A stretch of DNA of 64,000 bases from Pseudomonas sp. IAC-BECa141. GTDB taxonomy: Bacteria; Pseudomonadota; Gammaproteobacteria; Pseudomonadales; Pseudomonadaceae. Both the position numbers and the translations under genes were made by a program. Positions 46,856 to 56,614 of the stretch are shown here, piece after piece. The first letter of the stretch is position 1, and each line of letters opens with the position of its first letter. Under the pieces are notes generated by a model that saw nothing but the letters and a program-made list of their open reading frames with translations, searched no databases and was not told the DNA's origin. The stretch lies in assembly GCF_020544405.1 (NCBI RefSeq), contig NZ_CP065410.1:1736001-1800000 (forward strand). Reading direction: 5' to 3'.

Positions 46856-47320
46856 ATGCCAAAATCATCAGCCTCACATCGACTGCGCTTGGGGCGTTAT
46901 GACGAACCCAATCGCATTTATCTGCTGACTGCCAATACGTTGAGACGTGCTCCTTTTTTCAGGGGCTACATGTTGGGTAGATTGGTCGCAGATCAGTTTC
47001 AAAGTGCTCAGGAGCAAGGCTTGGTTGATTCATTGGCCTGGGTGGTCATGCCTGATCACTTGCACTGGTTGATCAATCTGAAGCAGGGATCGCTCCGTGA
47101 GCTGATGCAGAAAACCAAATCCTTGAGTGCGCGGGCTGTGAATCTAAGCGCCGGGAGAAGCGGAAGTATTTGGCAGCCGGGGTTTCATGATCACGCGCTG
47201 CGTCGGGACGAGGATTTGGTGAAAATGGCCCGGTATGTGGTGGCCAACCCATTGCGGGCCGGTTTGGTGAAAAAGCTGGCTCAGTACCCGTTGTGGGATG
47301 CGGTCTGGGCCTGTCGGTAA
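46856..47320 (+). CDS. REP-associated tyrosine transposase (RAYT, IS200/IS605-related)
   Basis: Predicted 154 aa. RAYT proteins are Y1 nucleases that act on REP palindromes. The metal-binding HUH-type motif is HLH at residues 68-70 (MPDHLHWLI), and the likely catalytic Tyr is residue 127 in MARYVVANPLRAGLV. The N-terminal RYDEPNRIYLLTANT part matches the family. The frame is intact. REP pairs flank it on both sides, the expected arrangement. It is a domesticated single-copy gene rather than an ordinary insertion sequence. Confidence 0.93.
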   Translation: MPKSSASHRLRLGRYDEPNRIYLLTANTLRRAPFFRGYMLGRLVADQFQSAQEQGLVDSLAWVVMPDHLHWLINLKQGSLRELMQKTKSLSARAVNLSAGRSGSIWQPGFHDHALRRDEDLVKMARYVVANPLRAGLVKKLAQYPLWDAVWACR

Positions 47321-47330
47321 GACTGAGTCG

Positions 47331-47415
47331 CCCCGTTCGCGAGCAAGCTCGCTCCCACACTGGATCTGTGGCGTTCACAAATCTTCTGTGGGAGCGAGCT
47401 TGCTCGCGAACGGGG
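47331..47415. repeat. REP pair right of the RAYT gene
   Basis: Two full REP copies in inverted orientation (47331-47361 and about 47385-47415) share extended CCCCGTTCGCGAGC arms, giving a long near-perfect hairpin. They start 10 bases after the RAYT stop. Confidence 0.92.
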
Positions 47416-47427
47416 CATCGCAGTATT

Positions 47428-48033
47428 TCAGTCCGGCTCGCAGCCTTTGAGCACCAACCGGATGATGGTTTGTGCTGCCGCTTCATAGTCGGCTTCGTCG
47501 AGCTTTTCCTTGCCGGTCACGGCGGAGATCTGCCAGTCGAAGTCGGCGTAGGTCTGGGTCGCGGCCCAGATGCTGAACATCAGGTGGTTGGGGTCGATCG
47601 GGGCGATCTGGCCGCGCTCGATCCAGGTCTGGATGCAGTCGATGTTGTGCTTGGCCTGGCCGTTGAGCTGCTCGACCAGGTCGGCGCTCAGGTGCGGGGC
47701 GCCGTGCATGATTTCGCTGGCGAACACCTTGGAGGCGAAGGGCAGGTCGCGGGAGATGCGGATCTTCGAGCGGATGTAGCCGCTCAGTACTTCGCTCGGT
47801 ACACCGTCCGGGTTGAACGGGGTCGAGGCCTGCAGGATCGGCACGATGATACTTTCCAGTACCTCGCGGTAGAGGTTTTCCTTGGACTTGAAGTAGTAAT
47901 AGACGTTGGGCTTGGGCAGTCCTGCCTTGGCGGCGATGTCGCTGGTTTTGGTCGCAGCGAAGCCCTTGTCGGCAAACTCTTCACTGGCTGCACGCAGGAT
48001 CAGTTCTTTGTTGCGCTCGCGGATTGTGCTCAT
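47428..48033 (-). CDS. TetR-family transcriptional regulator, RutR-like
   Basis: Predicted 201 aa from ATG 48033 (MSTIRERNKELIL); the frame is open 13 codons further. The N-terminal TetR helix-turn-helix spans about residues 12-55 (FAATKTSDIAAKAGLPKPNVYYYF). The C-terminal half (FASEIMHGAPHLS and IDPNHLMFSIWAATQTYADF) resembles RutR/YcdC regulators of pyrimidine and purine catabolism. The ligand and targets cannot be assigned from sequence. Confidence 0.88.
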   Translation of the reverse strand: MSTIRERNKELILRAASEEFADKGFAATKTSDIAAKAGLPKPNVYYYFKSKENLYREVLESIIVPILQASTPFNPDGVPSEVLSGYIRSKIRISRDLPFASKVFASEIMHGAPHLSADLVEQLNGQAKHNIDCIQTWIERGQIAPIDPNHLMFSIWAATQTYADFDWQISAVTGKEKLDEADYEAAAQTIIRLVLKGCEPD

Positions 48034-48167
48034 AAACCCGGTGGTTCCTTGCCTGTTCTGGCGGTTGCGCATGGTAGCACCGGCCTCGCGCGGCGCTCAA
48101 CAATGCCCCGTGTGGCCTGCAGTCGCGGTATGCTGCGCGGCATTATTCACATAAGGAAACAAGATTC

Positions 48168-49082
<915 letters not shown>

Positions 49083-49096
49083 ATCCTGAGGCAAAC

Positions 49097-49134
49097 AAAA
49101 AGGCCATTCGACTCGCATCGAATGGCCTTTTTTT
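49097..49134. terminator. Bidirectional terminator
   Basis: AAAAAGGCCATTCGA and its complement flank a six-base loop, with a T run on the plus strand and five on the minus. It lies between the convergent DUF808 and mlaA genes. Confidence 0.88.
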
Positions 49135-49147
49135 GTAGCTGGCGTTT

Positions 49148-49936
49148 TTACTCGGCGATCTGCAACTTGCGCGACTCGGTGTAGACGTAGCGCACCTTCT
49201 CGTACTCGAACGGTGAGTTCAGCTGACCGTAGCGGAAGCTGGTCTGGTAACGCTTGTCGACCGCGCGCAATGCCCAGACTTCCGGATGGTTGGAGCTGAC
49301 TTCCGAAACATTGAGAAAGTTGATCGCGGACTCGGCTGAGAAATCCACCGCAAGGCCGGCGGTATCGCGCAGGTTCGACGGGCCGAGAATCGGCAGCACG
49401 AAATAGGCGCCGCCCGGTACGCCGTAGAAGCCCAGGGTCTGACCGAAGTCTTCGTTCTGGCGCGGCAGGCCCATGGCGGTGGCCGGGTCCCAGAGCCCGG
49501 CGATGCCGATGGTGGTGTTGAGCAGCAGGCGCGCGGTGGTTTCCATCGAGCGTTTGCCCTTGAACTGCAACAGGCTGTTGACCAGATTCGGCACATCGCC
49601 AAGGTTGTTGAAGAAGTTGCTCACGCCGGTGCGCACGAAGCTCGGGGTGATGTAGCGATAACCATCGACCACCGGCAGGAACACCCATTGGTCGAAGCGG
49701 TAGTTGAAGTGGTAGACGCGCCGGTTCCACTCTTCCAGCGGGTCGTAGACGTTCAGCGCGCTGAGGGTCGAGCGCTCGAACTCGCGCTGATCCAGCCCCG
49801 GGTTGAACTTGAGTTTGGACAGCGGCTCCTTGAAGCCGTCGCTGTCGATGACCACCGGTGCATTGGCTTTGCTGTTGTCGGCCTGGGCCATACCTGCACT
49901 GAGGAGCGCTGCAATCAGCAGGAGATATTTAGCCAC
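49148..49936 (-). CDS. mlaA: MlaA/VacJ-family outer-membrane lipid-asymmetry protein
   Basis: Predicted 262 aa. MlaA removes mislocalised phospholipids from the outer leaflet and hands them to MlaC. The family core is clear: DPLEEWNRRVYHFNYRFDQW, FFNNLGDVPNLVNSLLQ and FGQTLGFYGVPGGAYFVLP. The N-terminus (MAKYLLLIAALLSAGMAQAD) is a signal peptide without the lipobox Cys of E. coli MlaA. It overlaps the upstream hydrolase gene by eight bases. It may be a paralogue rather than the main MlaA of this strain. Confidence 0.9.
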   Translation of the reverse strand: MAKYLLLIAALLSAGMAQADNSKANAPVVIDSDGFKEPLSKLKFNPGLDQREFERSTLSALNVYDPLEEWNRRVYHFNYRFDQWVFLPVVDGYRYITPSFVRTGVSNFFNNLGDVPNLVNSLLQFKGKRSMETTARLLLNTTIGIAGLWDPATAMGLPRQNEDFGQTLGFYGVPGGAYFVLPILGPSNLRDTAGLAVDFSAESAINFLNVSEVSSNHPEVWALRAVDKRYQTSFRYGQLNSPFEYEKVRYVYTESRKLQIAE

Positions 49937-51227
49937 GGAAGAACTCCAGCATGGCGTCGCTGTTGACGCGATAGTTAAGGTTGCCGCAATGGCCGCCCAG
50001 TGGGTAAACGGTCAGGCGATCACCGAAGGTCCGACGCAGGAAACCGAGATCGCCCGGACCGAGGATCACGTCGTCGGCGTTGTGCATGACGGCGATTTTC
50101 GGGCTGTCGTGCAGGTAATCCTTCAATGCGTACAGGCTCACCTGATCGATCAGTTGCAGCAGGCTGCCGCCGTCGGTGCGGGCGCGCCACATCGGGATCA
50201 CCTGTTCGGTGAGGTAGCAGTCGAAGTCACATTGCAGCGCACGCTTGAGGAACGGCGTGAGGCTGGTGCCTTCGGTGATCGGGAATTTCGGCGGGGTGAT
50301 CAGGCCACGGCGGTTGATCAGGTCCGAAGTGAACGCGATGTCCGCCGCCGAGAAGCGGAACGAGGTGCCGATCAGCATCGCCATCTGCTCGTTGCTCAGA
50401 TGCTGCTTGGACTGCTGGAAGTCGTAGAGCAACGCATCGTTGAGGTCGATGTAGCCTTTTTGCTGGAAGTAGCGGGTCAGTTTGCTCAGCACCAGTTCAT
50501 AGAAGGTGGTGCTGTTATTGATGCCCTTGACCTCGGTCTGCACCAGCTTGTCGAGGTTGGTGATCGAGGTATAGAGGTTGACCGGTGGATTGAGCAGCAG
50601 GACTTTCTTGAAGTTGAAGCTGCGACGGGTTTCATCCAGATGGGCAACGAACGCTGCGTCCAGTGCGCCGAGGCTGTAGCCGCTGAGGTAATAGTCGGTG
50701 ACCGGCAGTTTCGGGTTCTGCGCCCGCACGGCCTGCATCACCCGATACATGTCTTCGGCGTCTTCCTTGGTCACGCCGGGGGTGGCGAAACGCGAGGCGG
50801 CGCTCATGAAGTCGAAGCTGGTCGGCGACGACAGCTGCACGACGTGGTAGCCGGCCTTGTAATAAAGCTTCTTCAGGTATTCGTTGAGCGTGCTGTCGTA
50901 GCGCGCGCCAGTGCCGGCGATCAGGAAGATCAGCGGCGCGGCCTTGTCCTGGGTGGCGATGCGATAGGTCAGTTTTTTCACCGGCCAGAAATTGTCCGGC
51001 AGGATGAATTCGCGCTCGGGGCGCAGGGTGACGCTGCGATCGGTCTGATCGATGTCGTCGTCCAGTGGCAGTTCAGGGCGCAAGTCCGGCGGCGTGGTGG
51101 CGATGGTCGCCTCGAACGGATTGGTCAGGGGATAGCCATAGCTGGCGGCGTCGATATCCACCGCCAGCGCGGACGCACTCAGAATAAGGCCGCCAAACAG
51201 GGCGGCGAAGCGCAAGGAACGGAGCAT
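49929..51227 (-). CDS. Predicted secreted alpha/beta hydrolase
   Basis: Predicted 432 aa. The signal peptide ends at ALAVD. The alpha/beta-hydrolase triad can be traced: nucleophile Ser in the elbow GYSLGALDA, the acid probably in MHNADDVILGP, and His in PLGGHCGNLNY near the end. The early IFLIAGTGARYD contributes the oxyanion hole. The substrate is unknown. Overlap with the mlaA gene suggests joint translation and perhaps a lipid-related substrate; that is inference. Confidence 0.82.
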   Translation of the reverse strand: MLRSLRFAALFGGLILSASALAVDIDAASYGYPLTNPFEATIATTPPDLRPELPLDDDIDQTDRSVTLRPEREFILPDNFWPVKKLTYRIATQDKAAPLIFLIAGTGARYDSTLNEYLKKLYYKAGYHVVQLSSPTSFDFMSAASRFATPGVTKEDAEDMYRVMQAVRAQNPKLPVTDYYLSGYSLGALDAAFVAHLDETRRSFNFKKVLLLNPPVNLYTSITNLDKLVQTEVKGINNSTTFYELVLSKLTRYFQQKGYIDLNDALLYDFQQSKQHLSNEQMAMLIGTSFRFSAADIAFTSDLINRRGLITPPKFPITEGTSLTPFLKRALQCDFDCYLTEQVIPMWRARTDGGSLLQLIDQVSLYALKDYLHDSPKIAVMHNADDVILGPGDLGFLRRTFGDRLTVYPLGGHCGNLNYRVNSDAMLEFFRG

Positions 51228-51450
51228 GACTGGATCCCTTAGAGGAAGGTGCCGAATGAAGTTCGCAGGCTATGACCACCGGGTTTGCGCCAAAGTGCCA
51301 TGCCACGGCATCTATCTGACGGAATTCGGAGTAATAGTAGCCGGACGATACACTTTGCAAGGAATGAATGACCAGTTAAGAGTTGTTAGTCCTTGCGTAT
51401 GCGCGGCGGCGGATTAAGCTGGCCGCCGATTTCATCGATTGGAGTGTTCC

Positions 51451-51819
51451 ATGTCCCGCCGCTTGCCTGTGATTCTGCTGCTCGTTCTGTTGCCGTTGTG
51501 GCTGGCCGCCAGTTATGGCGCGCGTTATGGCTTCATGGAGGACGCGCAGTGGGTGGGCATCTGCGTGGATGAGGCGAGCCGTTGGGAATGCTCGGTGCGC
51601 TCGAACCTGGGCCTGATCATTCATTTCCAGATGCTGGGCTGGGCGGCGGTCACGGCCGCGGTGATCGGTTTTGTCGTGCCGGGACGGGCAGGGCGGTGGC
51701 TGGCGGTGCTGGCGCTGATGTTCGGGTTGCCGGCGCTGGCGCTGTACAACACGACGCTGGCGGTGTTTGCGGTGGTGATTGCCGGGTTGCGGTTGGTAAG
51801 AAAGTCGATGATGCGCTAA
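51451..51819 (+). CDS. Small integral membrane protein, unrecognised
   Basis: Predicted 122 aa. Three to four hydrophobic segments (about 5-25, 50-75, 78-95 and 98-116) leave only short loops. One loop contains two Cys residues (GICVDEASRWECSV). The ATG at 51451 was chosen over one 12 bases upstream. It is divergent from the hydrolase-mlaA pair, and no family was recognised. Confidence 0.7.
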   Translation: MSRRLPVILLLVLLPLWLAASYGARYGFMEDAQWVGICVDEASRWECSVRSNLGLIIHFQMLGWAAVTAAVIGFVVPGRAGRWLAVLALMFGLPALALYNTTLAVFAVVIAGLRLVRKSMMR

Positions 51820-51920
51820 GCAGGTTTGCATGACCTGTTATTTCTGACAGTTGACGATGTCTGCGGCACCGAACATATTCAAGCCGTCGTAGAGGGTTGA
51901 TCCTGTCGGGAGATTCCGCG

Positions 51921-54632
51921 ATGCATTCACATACGCCTGTGATGACCGTGACGGATCCACGAGGTTTGGTGGTGCGTGATGTCGCCTATTACAGGGCTGC
52001 TGTCGGGAACCTCATTGAACGACGGGTCACCCATCAGGCCTACGATGCTTCCAGGCGTGCAACCAAGCGCTATGACCCTCGTCTGTTCCTGCTTCTCGAT
52101 ATGGAGCCCGATATCCCCGCAAGCCTGCGAACGGTATTCAACCTCGCGGGGGAAGAACTGCTGACCGATAACGTCGACATCGGCTGTCGCGTGCAATTGT
52201 CAGGGCCTGCTGGCCAGAACGTCGATAGCTGGGACAGCAGGTCAACGCATTTTCATACGGTTTACGATGAGCTTATTCGTCCTGTAAAGGAAACCGTGCG
52301 TGTGCCCGGCCAGGCTGAACGGACCTGTACGTATTTTTCGTATGGTGGCAGCGGAGTGCCGTTTGCCGAGCGCAATCAATGCGGGCAACTCATTCGGCAA
52401 GATGATAATGCCGGAACAAAATTTCATCGCTCGTATTCACTCAAAGGCGAGTTACTCGAAAGTACTCAACACTTTCTAGAGATCGTGGCACCACCGGATT
52501 GGCCTTCTTCAGAGATTGATCGCGATCTACTTCATGAGTCAGGCACTGGTGCAACGACCCGCTCTAGTTACAGCGCGACGTCTCAACTGCTTAGCGAAAT
52601 CGATGCCAAGAGCAATGCCCGCATCTTCAATTATCAAGTGGATGGGCAGGCTCTCGGAATAAAAGTGAAAGTAGGAAAGGACGGGGCGTCAACTGATGTG
52701 GTCACCGAGATTCGGTACAACGCTTTCAATAAAGTCGAGCAGCAAACTCTGGCCAATGGGCTGGTCTGCTCTGCCTCTTATTCTCCGGTCGATGGAAGAC
52801 TGTATGAGCTGAGATCACGGATCCCGGGCCATTCGCCTCTGCAGCACCTTGTTTACCGATACGACCCGGTGGGTAACGTAGTCGCTATCGAAAACCGCGC
52901 GTTGCGCGTTCGCTACTTCGGTAATCAGAAGATTGATCCTGTCAGGACGTTCCGTTACGACACAAATTACCAACTCATCGGTGCTACTGGATGGCAGGTG
53001 ATTGGAGGGAGTGCAGGCCCGAGCCTGCCTGCGTTTCAGTCCCCGGCGGATCCGGGGCAGTTGGAAAACTACACGGAGTCGTTTGATTACGATTGCAGCG
53101 GAAATCTGATCAAGCAAGTTATCAGCGCAGCGATTGGAAGTCGCACTCAGCAGATGGTTGTCTCGAAGTACAGTAATCGTGCACTGGTGCAAAAAGAAAA
53201 TGGAGATTTACCAACGGAAGCTGAAATTGCACAGGGGCACGATTTGGCTGGCAACAAGCTTATTCTGCTACCGGGGCAGCAACTGGAATGGGATGAGCGC
53301 AATCGATTGTGCAGAGTAGGGACGGTAGTGCGCCCTGATTTGCCAAACGATGATGAGGCATACGTTTACGATCATGGCGGGCAGAGACTGCGAAAAATTC
53401 GCACGACTCTGCGCGGTCGTTTGGCAATTCCCCAGGAGGTTCGTTATCTGGGAGCGCTGGAAGTGCGAACCAGCAGTTCAAGCCTGCTGCAAGTCATCAA
53501 CGTGCAGGCAGAACTGTGCGATGTCCGTGTGCTCAACCGAAAAGATCCGCGGTCAGGTAAAGCCACTGTCACTATCCGGTTTGCAGTGACTGATCAGATT
53601 GGCTCTTGCTGCCTGGAACTTGATGAGACCGGCGCGCTTATCAGTGAAGAAGTTTTTTCTGCCTTTGGCCGCACAGTCTGGTGGGCGGGCAGCGACCAGA
53701 TTAAAGCCAGTGACAAGACCCGGCGTTTTTCGGGCAAGGAACGGGACTTAACAGGACTGTATTACTACGGAGTGAGATATTACGTGCCTTGGTGGCACCA
53801 ATGGCTCAGCCCGGATCCTGGCGGTGTGGTGGATGGTTTGAATTTGTACCGTATGGTTGGTAATAACCCGGTTACTTTTTTTGATGACGCAGGGTTTGCC
53901 GGTACTGATATCAATGTAAGTAGCCAGGGCAATTATGAGAGTCTGGTTGCCAGCTTTTCAGCGGGCGATATTCTGTTCGGGCTGCGAGAACCTCGTGATG
54001 CTGCGCTGAAAGCCCTGGAAAAGGTCGGGTTCAAGGAATTTTCAAGAGTGCCTTTGTGGAGAGGCGGGTTAACGAGGGTGCTTTGGGAGAAAAAACGCAA
54101 TGTCCTGAAGCAGAATGACCTGACCGATGCTGCGTTTGGCCCGACGGTTACGGCGGGTATTTACAGAACGAACGAGCAGATCAAGTCAGAGCTGGTCGAT
54201 GTGGATCGTGGTATTGGTTACAAAGAGTTTGCAATGACCAATCGGTATTTTCAAAAGGATGAAAAAGGCACCGGCAACTTCTTTGAAATAAACGTTCCGA
54301 TGTGGCGTCGCTCAAGTAAAGCAGGTTTGGAGTACCAGATTTTCGGGCGAAATAAAAAAGTCCTCTTTGCGATCGATAACTTGATGGAGACGCTGGATGA
54401 CATTGTTGCAAAAACGGCAGGAGCAGGAACCAGTGTGACGGCCTCTGAAATAAGATATGTGTATCGGCGAAAAGACACGCCTGAAGTCAAAAACAATGTG
54501 AAATTTTTTGTGGCTGACAGAGAAGTGCCGCAGGCAGAGTTCTTTGCATTGCCGGCCTGGAAGAATTATCAACCCAAGAAAACGTTCAAAAGCGTTGCTG
54601 TACCGCGTCGAGCAACGCAAAACATGCATTAG
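51921..54632 (+). CDS. Orphan TccC-type RHS toxin with unidentified C-terminal domain
   Basis: Predicted 903 aa from ATG 51921 with GGGAGA upstream; a TTG at 51897 is possible. The N-terminus (HTPVMTVTDPRGLVVRDVAY) and the RHS core (YYYGVRYYVPWWHQWLSPD then GLNLYRMVGNNP) match TccC subunits of insecticidal Tc toxins, where RHS repeats form a shell around the toxic end. The self-cleavage region spans about residues 632 (DPGG) to 659 (DDAGF). The last 244 residues are the variable effector domain. I do not recognise it, and no TcA or TcB gene is nearby. GC content is below that of neighbours. Confidence 0.88.
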   Translation: MHSHTPVMTVTDPRGLVVRDVAYYRAAVGNLIERRVTHQAYDASRRATKRYDPRLFLLLDMEPDIPASLRTVFNLAGEELLTDNVDIGCRVQLSGPAGQNVDSWDSRSTHFHTVYDELIRPVKETVRVPGQAERTCTYFSYGGSGVPFAERNQCGQLIRQDDNAGTKFHRSYSLKGELLESTQHFLEIVAPPDWPSSEIDRDLLHESGTGATTRSSYSATSQLLSEIDAKSNARIFNYQVDGQALGIKVKVGKDGASTDVVTEIRYNAFNKVEQQTLANGLVCSASYSPVDGRLYELRSRIPGHSPLQHLVYRYDPVGNVVAIENRALRVRYFGNQKIDPVRTFRYDTNYQLIGATGWQVIGGSAGPSLPAFQSPADPGQLENYTESFDYDCSGNLIKQVISAAIGSRTQQMVVSKYSNRALVQKENGDLPTEAEIAQGHDLAGNKLILLPGQQLEWDERNRLCRVGTVVRPDLPNDDEAYVYDHGGQRLRKIRTTLRGRLAIPQEVRYLGALEVRTSSSSLLQVINVQAELCDVRVLNRKDPRSGKATVTIRFAVTDQIGSCCLELDETGALISEEVFSAFGRTVWWAGSDQIKASDKTRRFSGKERDLTGLYYYGVRYYVPWWHQWLSPDPGGVVDGLNLYRMVGNNPVTFFDDAGFAGTDINVSSQGNYESLVASFSAGDILFGLREPRDAALKALEKVGFKEFSRVPLWRGGLTRVLWEKKRNVLKQNDLTDAAFGPTVTAGIYRTNEQIKSELVDVDRGIGYKEFAMTNRYFQKDEKGTGNFFEINVPMWRRSSKAGLEYQIFGRNKKVLFAIDNLMETLDDIVAKTAGAGTSVTASEIRYVYRRKDTPEVKNNVKFFVADREVPQAEFFALPAWKNYQPKKTFKSVAVPRRATQNMH

Positions 54633-54731
54633 TCGCGGGCTTTCAGGTTAGCGGGATAAGTTGGTACATGAGGGGGGAGCGCAAATCCTGTTCTCCAGGC
54701 TGGAGACAGGATTTGCGTGCAGTCCTGAATA

Positions 54732-56285
54732 TCAGTTCTTGCGAACCCGCAAGCAGCGCCATAGCGCAGCCACCATCAACACGCTGACCAGCGCCCAGCC
54801 CCACGCCTGCTGATTCTGCAAACCTTCGCGGAACAGTTGCGGCGCAATGCCGGCGCCGATGATGAAGGTCAGCAGGGCGATCTCCCGACGGGCCACATTT
54901 ACCGGGCGGCACAGGTAAACCAGCGCCGGCAGGATGAATGCCACACTCGGAAAGCTTCGGTAGCGCGGATCGAACACCAGCTCCAGCATCATCACCGCAG
55001 CGGCGAAACCGGTTGCCGCGACCAGCCAGCCGGCCCGTCGCTCGAAAGCGTTGAACGCCCGTTCACGCCAGCCGCTGCGGGCGCTCAAGGTCAGCGCGGC
55101 ATGGGCCAGCACCAACAGATTCAGAGCCGTCAGTAACCCGACCCACAGCCATTCGCTGGCAAACCGCGTGGTCACTCGCGCCAGATCACCCCAGGCGCCA
55201 ATCGAACAGGCGGCGAGGGCGCCGAGCAGCGGCAGGATCAGCGCCGAGCGCGTCGTGCGAACCCGGCCACCCAGCAGCAATGTTCCGAGGAAAATCAGCC
55301 CGCCGACCGCCAGCCACTGCGACCAGTACGGCACGTTCGACACCGGCCCGGCCAGCACGCCTTTGTCCTGGCGATCAGCATCGAACAGTCCCCAATAACC
55401 GCCGACCGCCCCCTCGCTGCCGCGCTTCCACGGCTGGTCGAACGCTTCGATCAGGTTGTACCGCCAGCCTTCCTGTTCGGCGAGGGTGACAAAACCACGT
55501 ATGAACCTGGCTTCGTTGACCCGGCTCGGCAGTGCGGTCTCACGCTGGCGGCCTTCACTCGGCCAACCGGTTTCGCCGATCATCACGTCCTTGGGCGCGA
55601 ACTTGTTGCCGAATACTTGGCGCACTTGCGCTACATGATGCAGCGCGACGTCAATGTTCGACGGATCGTCTTCCCAGTACGGCAGCAAGTGAATGGTCAG
55701 AAAATCCACCGCCGGCGCGACTTCCGGGTGTTTGAGCCAGAACTCCCAGACATCCGCGTAGGTGACTGGTTGCTTGATGTGGCTCTTGACCTTGTTGATC
55801 AGCTTCGCCAGTTGCGCGCCGGTCACTTCCTTGCGCAGCAGGGCTTCGTTGCCGACGATCACGGCGCTGACCACGTCCGGGTTGGCATTGGCCGAGGCAA
55901 TCAGTAGGTCGACTTCCTTCTCGGTGTCCACCGGGTTGCTGTTGACCCACGCGCCGATCATCAACTTCAGGCCATGCTTGCGCGCCAGATCCGGCAGCGC
56001 TTCGAGGCCGGTCATCGAGTAGGTGCGAATGCATTCGAAGCGGGTGGCGAGCAGGGCGAGGTCGGCGTCCATGCGCTCCGGGCGCAGTTTGAACGGGACG
56101 TCGAACGGCGACTGGTCCTTGTCGAACGGGGTGTAGGAGGCGCATTGCAGCTTGTGGGTCGGGGTGGTGACGTCCGGCAGGATCACCGGTTTGCCGAGTC
56201 CGTACCAGAAGCCGCACAGGGCAAACAGCCCGAGCAGGCAGGCGAACAGATAAGGAAGAAAGGGGAAGCGGGAGGTCGCGGACAT
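54732..56285 (-). CDS. GH17 glucan hydrolase/transglycosylase with membrane domain
   Basis: Predicted 517 aa from ATG 56285. After one N-terminal anchor (about residues 10-32) comes a glycoside hydrolase family 17 domain (about 45-315). Its acid/base Glu is in AVIVGNEALLR and its nucleophile Glu in MIGETGWPSEG. Six to eight transmembrane segments follow (about 325-510). Pseudomonas enzymes of this type act on beta-1,3-glucans as hydrolases or glucanosyltransferases. A role in periplasmic glucan processing is inferred. The frame is open further upstream, but MSATSR is the best family start. Confidence 0.87.
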   Translation of the reverse strand: MSATSRFPFLPYLFACLLGLFALCGFWYGLGKPVILPDVTTPTHKLQCASYTPFDKDQSPFDVPFKLRPERMDADLALLATRFECIRTYSMTGLEALPDLARKHGLKLMIGAWVNSNPVDTEKEVDLLIASANANPDVVSAVIVGNEALLRKEVTGAQLAKLINKVKSHIKQPVTYADVWEFWLKHPEVAPAVDFLTIHLLPYWEDDPSNIDVALHHVAQVRQVFGNKFAPKDVMIGETGWPSEGRQRETALPSRVNEARFIRGFVTLAEQEGWRYNLIEAFDQPWKRGSEGAVGGYWGLFDADRQDKGVLAGPVSNVPYWSQWLAVGGLIFLGTLLLGGRVRTTRSALILPLLGALAACSIGAWGDLARVTTRFASEWLWVGLLTALNLLVLAHAALTLSARSGWRERAFNAFERRAGWLVAATGFAAAVMMLELVFDPRYRSFPSVAFILPALVYLCRPVNVARREIALLTFIIGAGIAPQLFREGLQNQQAWGWALVSVLMVAALWRCLRVRKN

Positions 56286-56614
56286 GGTCAGGCCGAGTGG
56301 CTGCAAAGCGACGCATGTTACCTGCATTTATGAGCAGGTTGGTGGCCCGCACGATTTTGACATGCAAAGTTCGGGCGGATTGTCTGGCGCCAAATATCCG
56401 AATGCAGTTAATGGCTTTCTGATGTCGTTTCTCGTTGCCTTGAGGTCGCTGACAGAGCAGGTCTTATCGGGCGTCGGGTTGATGATCGGAGCCATCAGTA
56501 CTCCGCTGATGTTCTAACGAGTTTGCGGTCGGGCGTGATGGGGGCGCTGTGCACCATAACAATACGTTGACGATGCCCGGCATCCGTCGGGCGCAGCATT
56601 TCGGGGAAGTAACG
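56286..56614. other. Intergenic region without a recognised gene
   Basis: This 329-base stretch separates the divergent GH17 and betaine-binding-protein genes. Short open frames exist, but none has a ribosome-binding site or a recognisable product. Promoters for both genes should lie here; I could not fix their positions. Confidence 0.5.
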
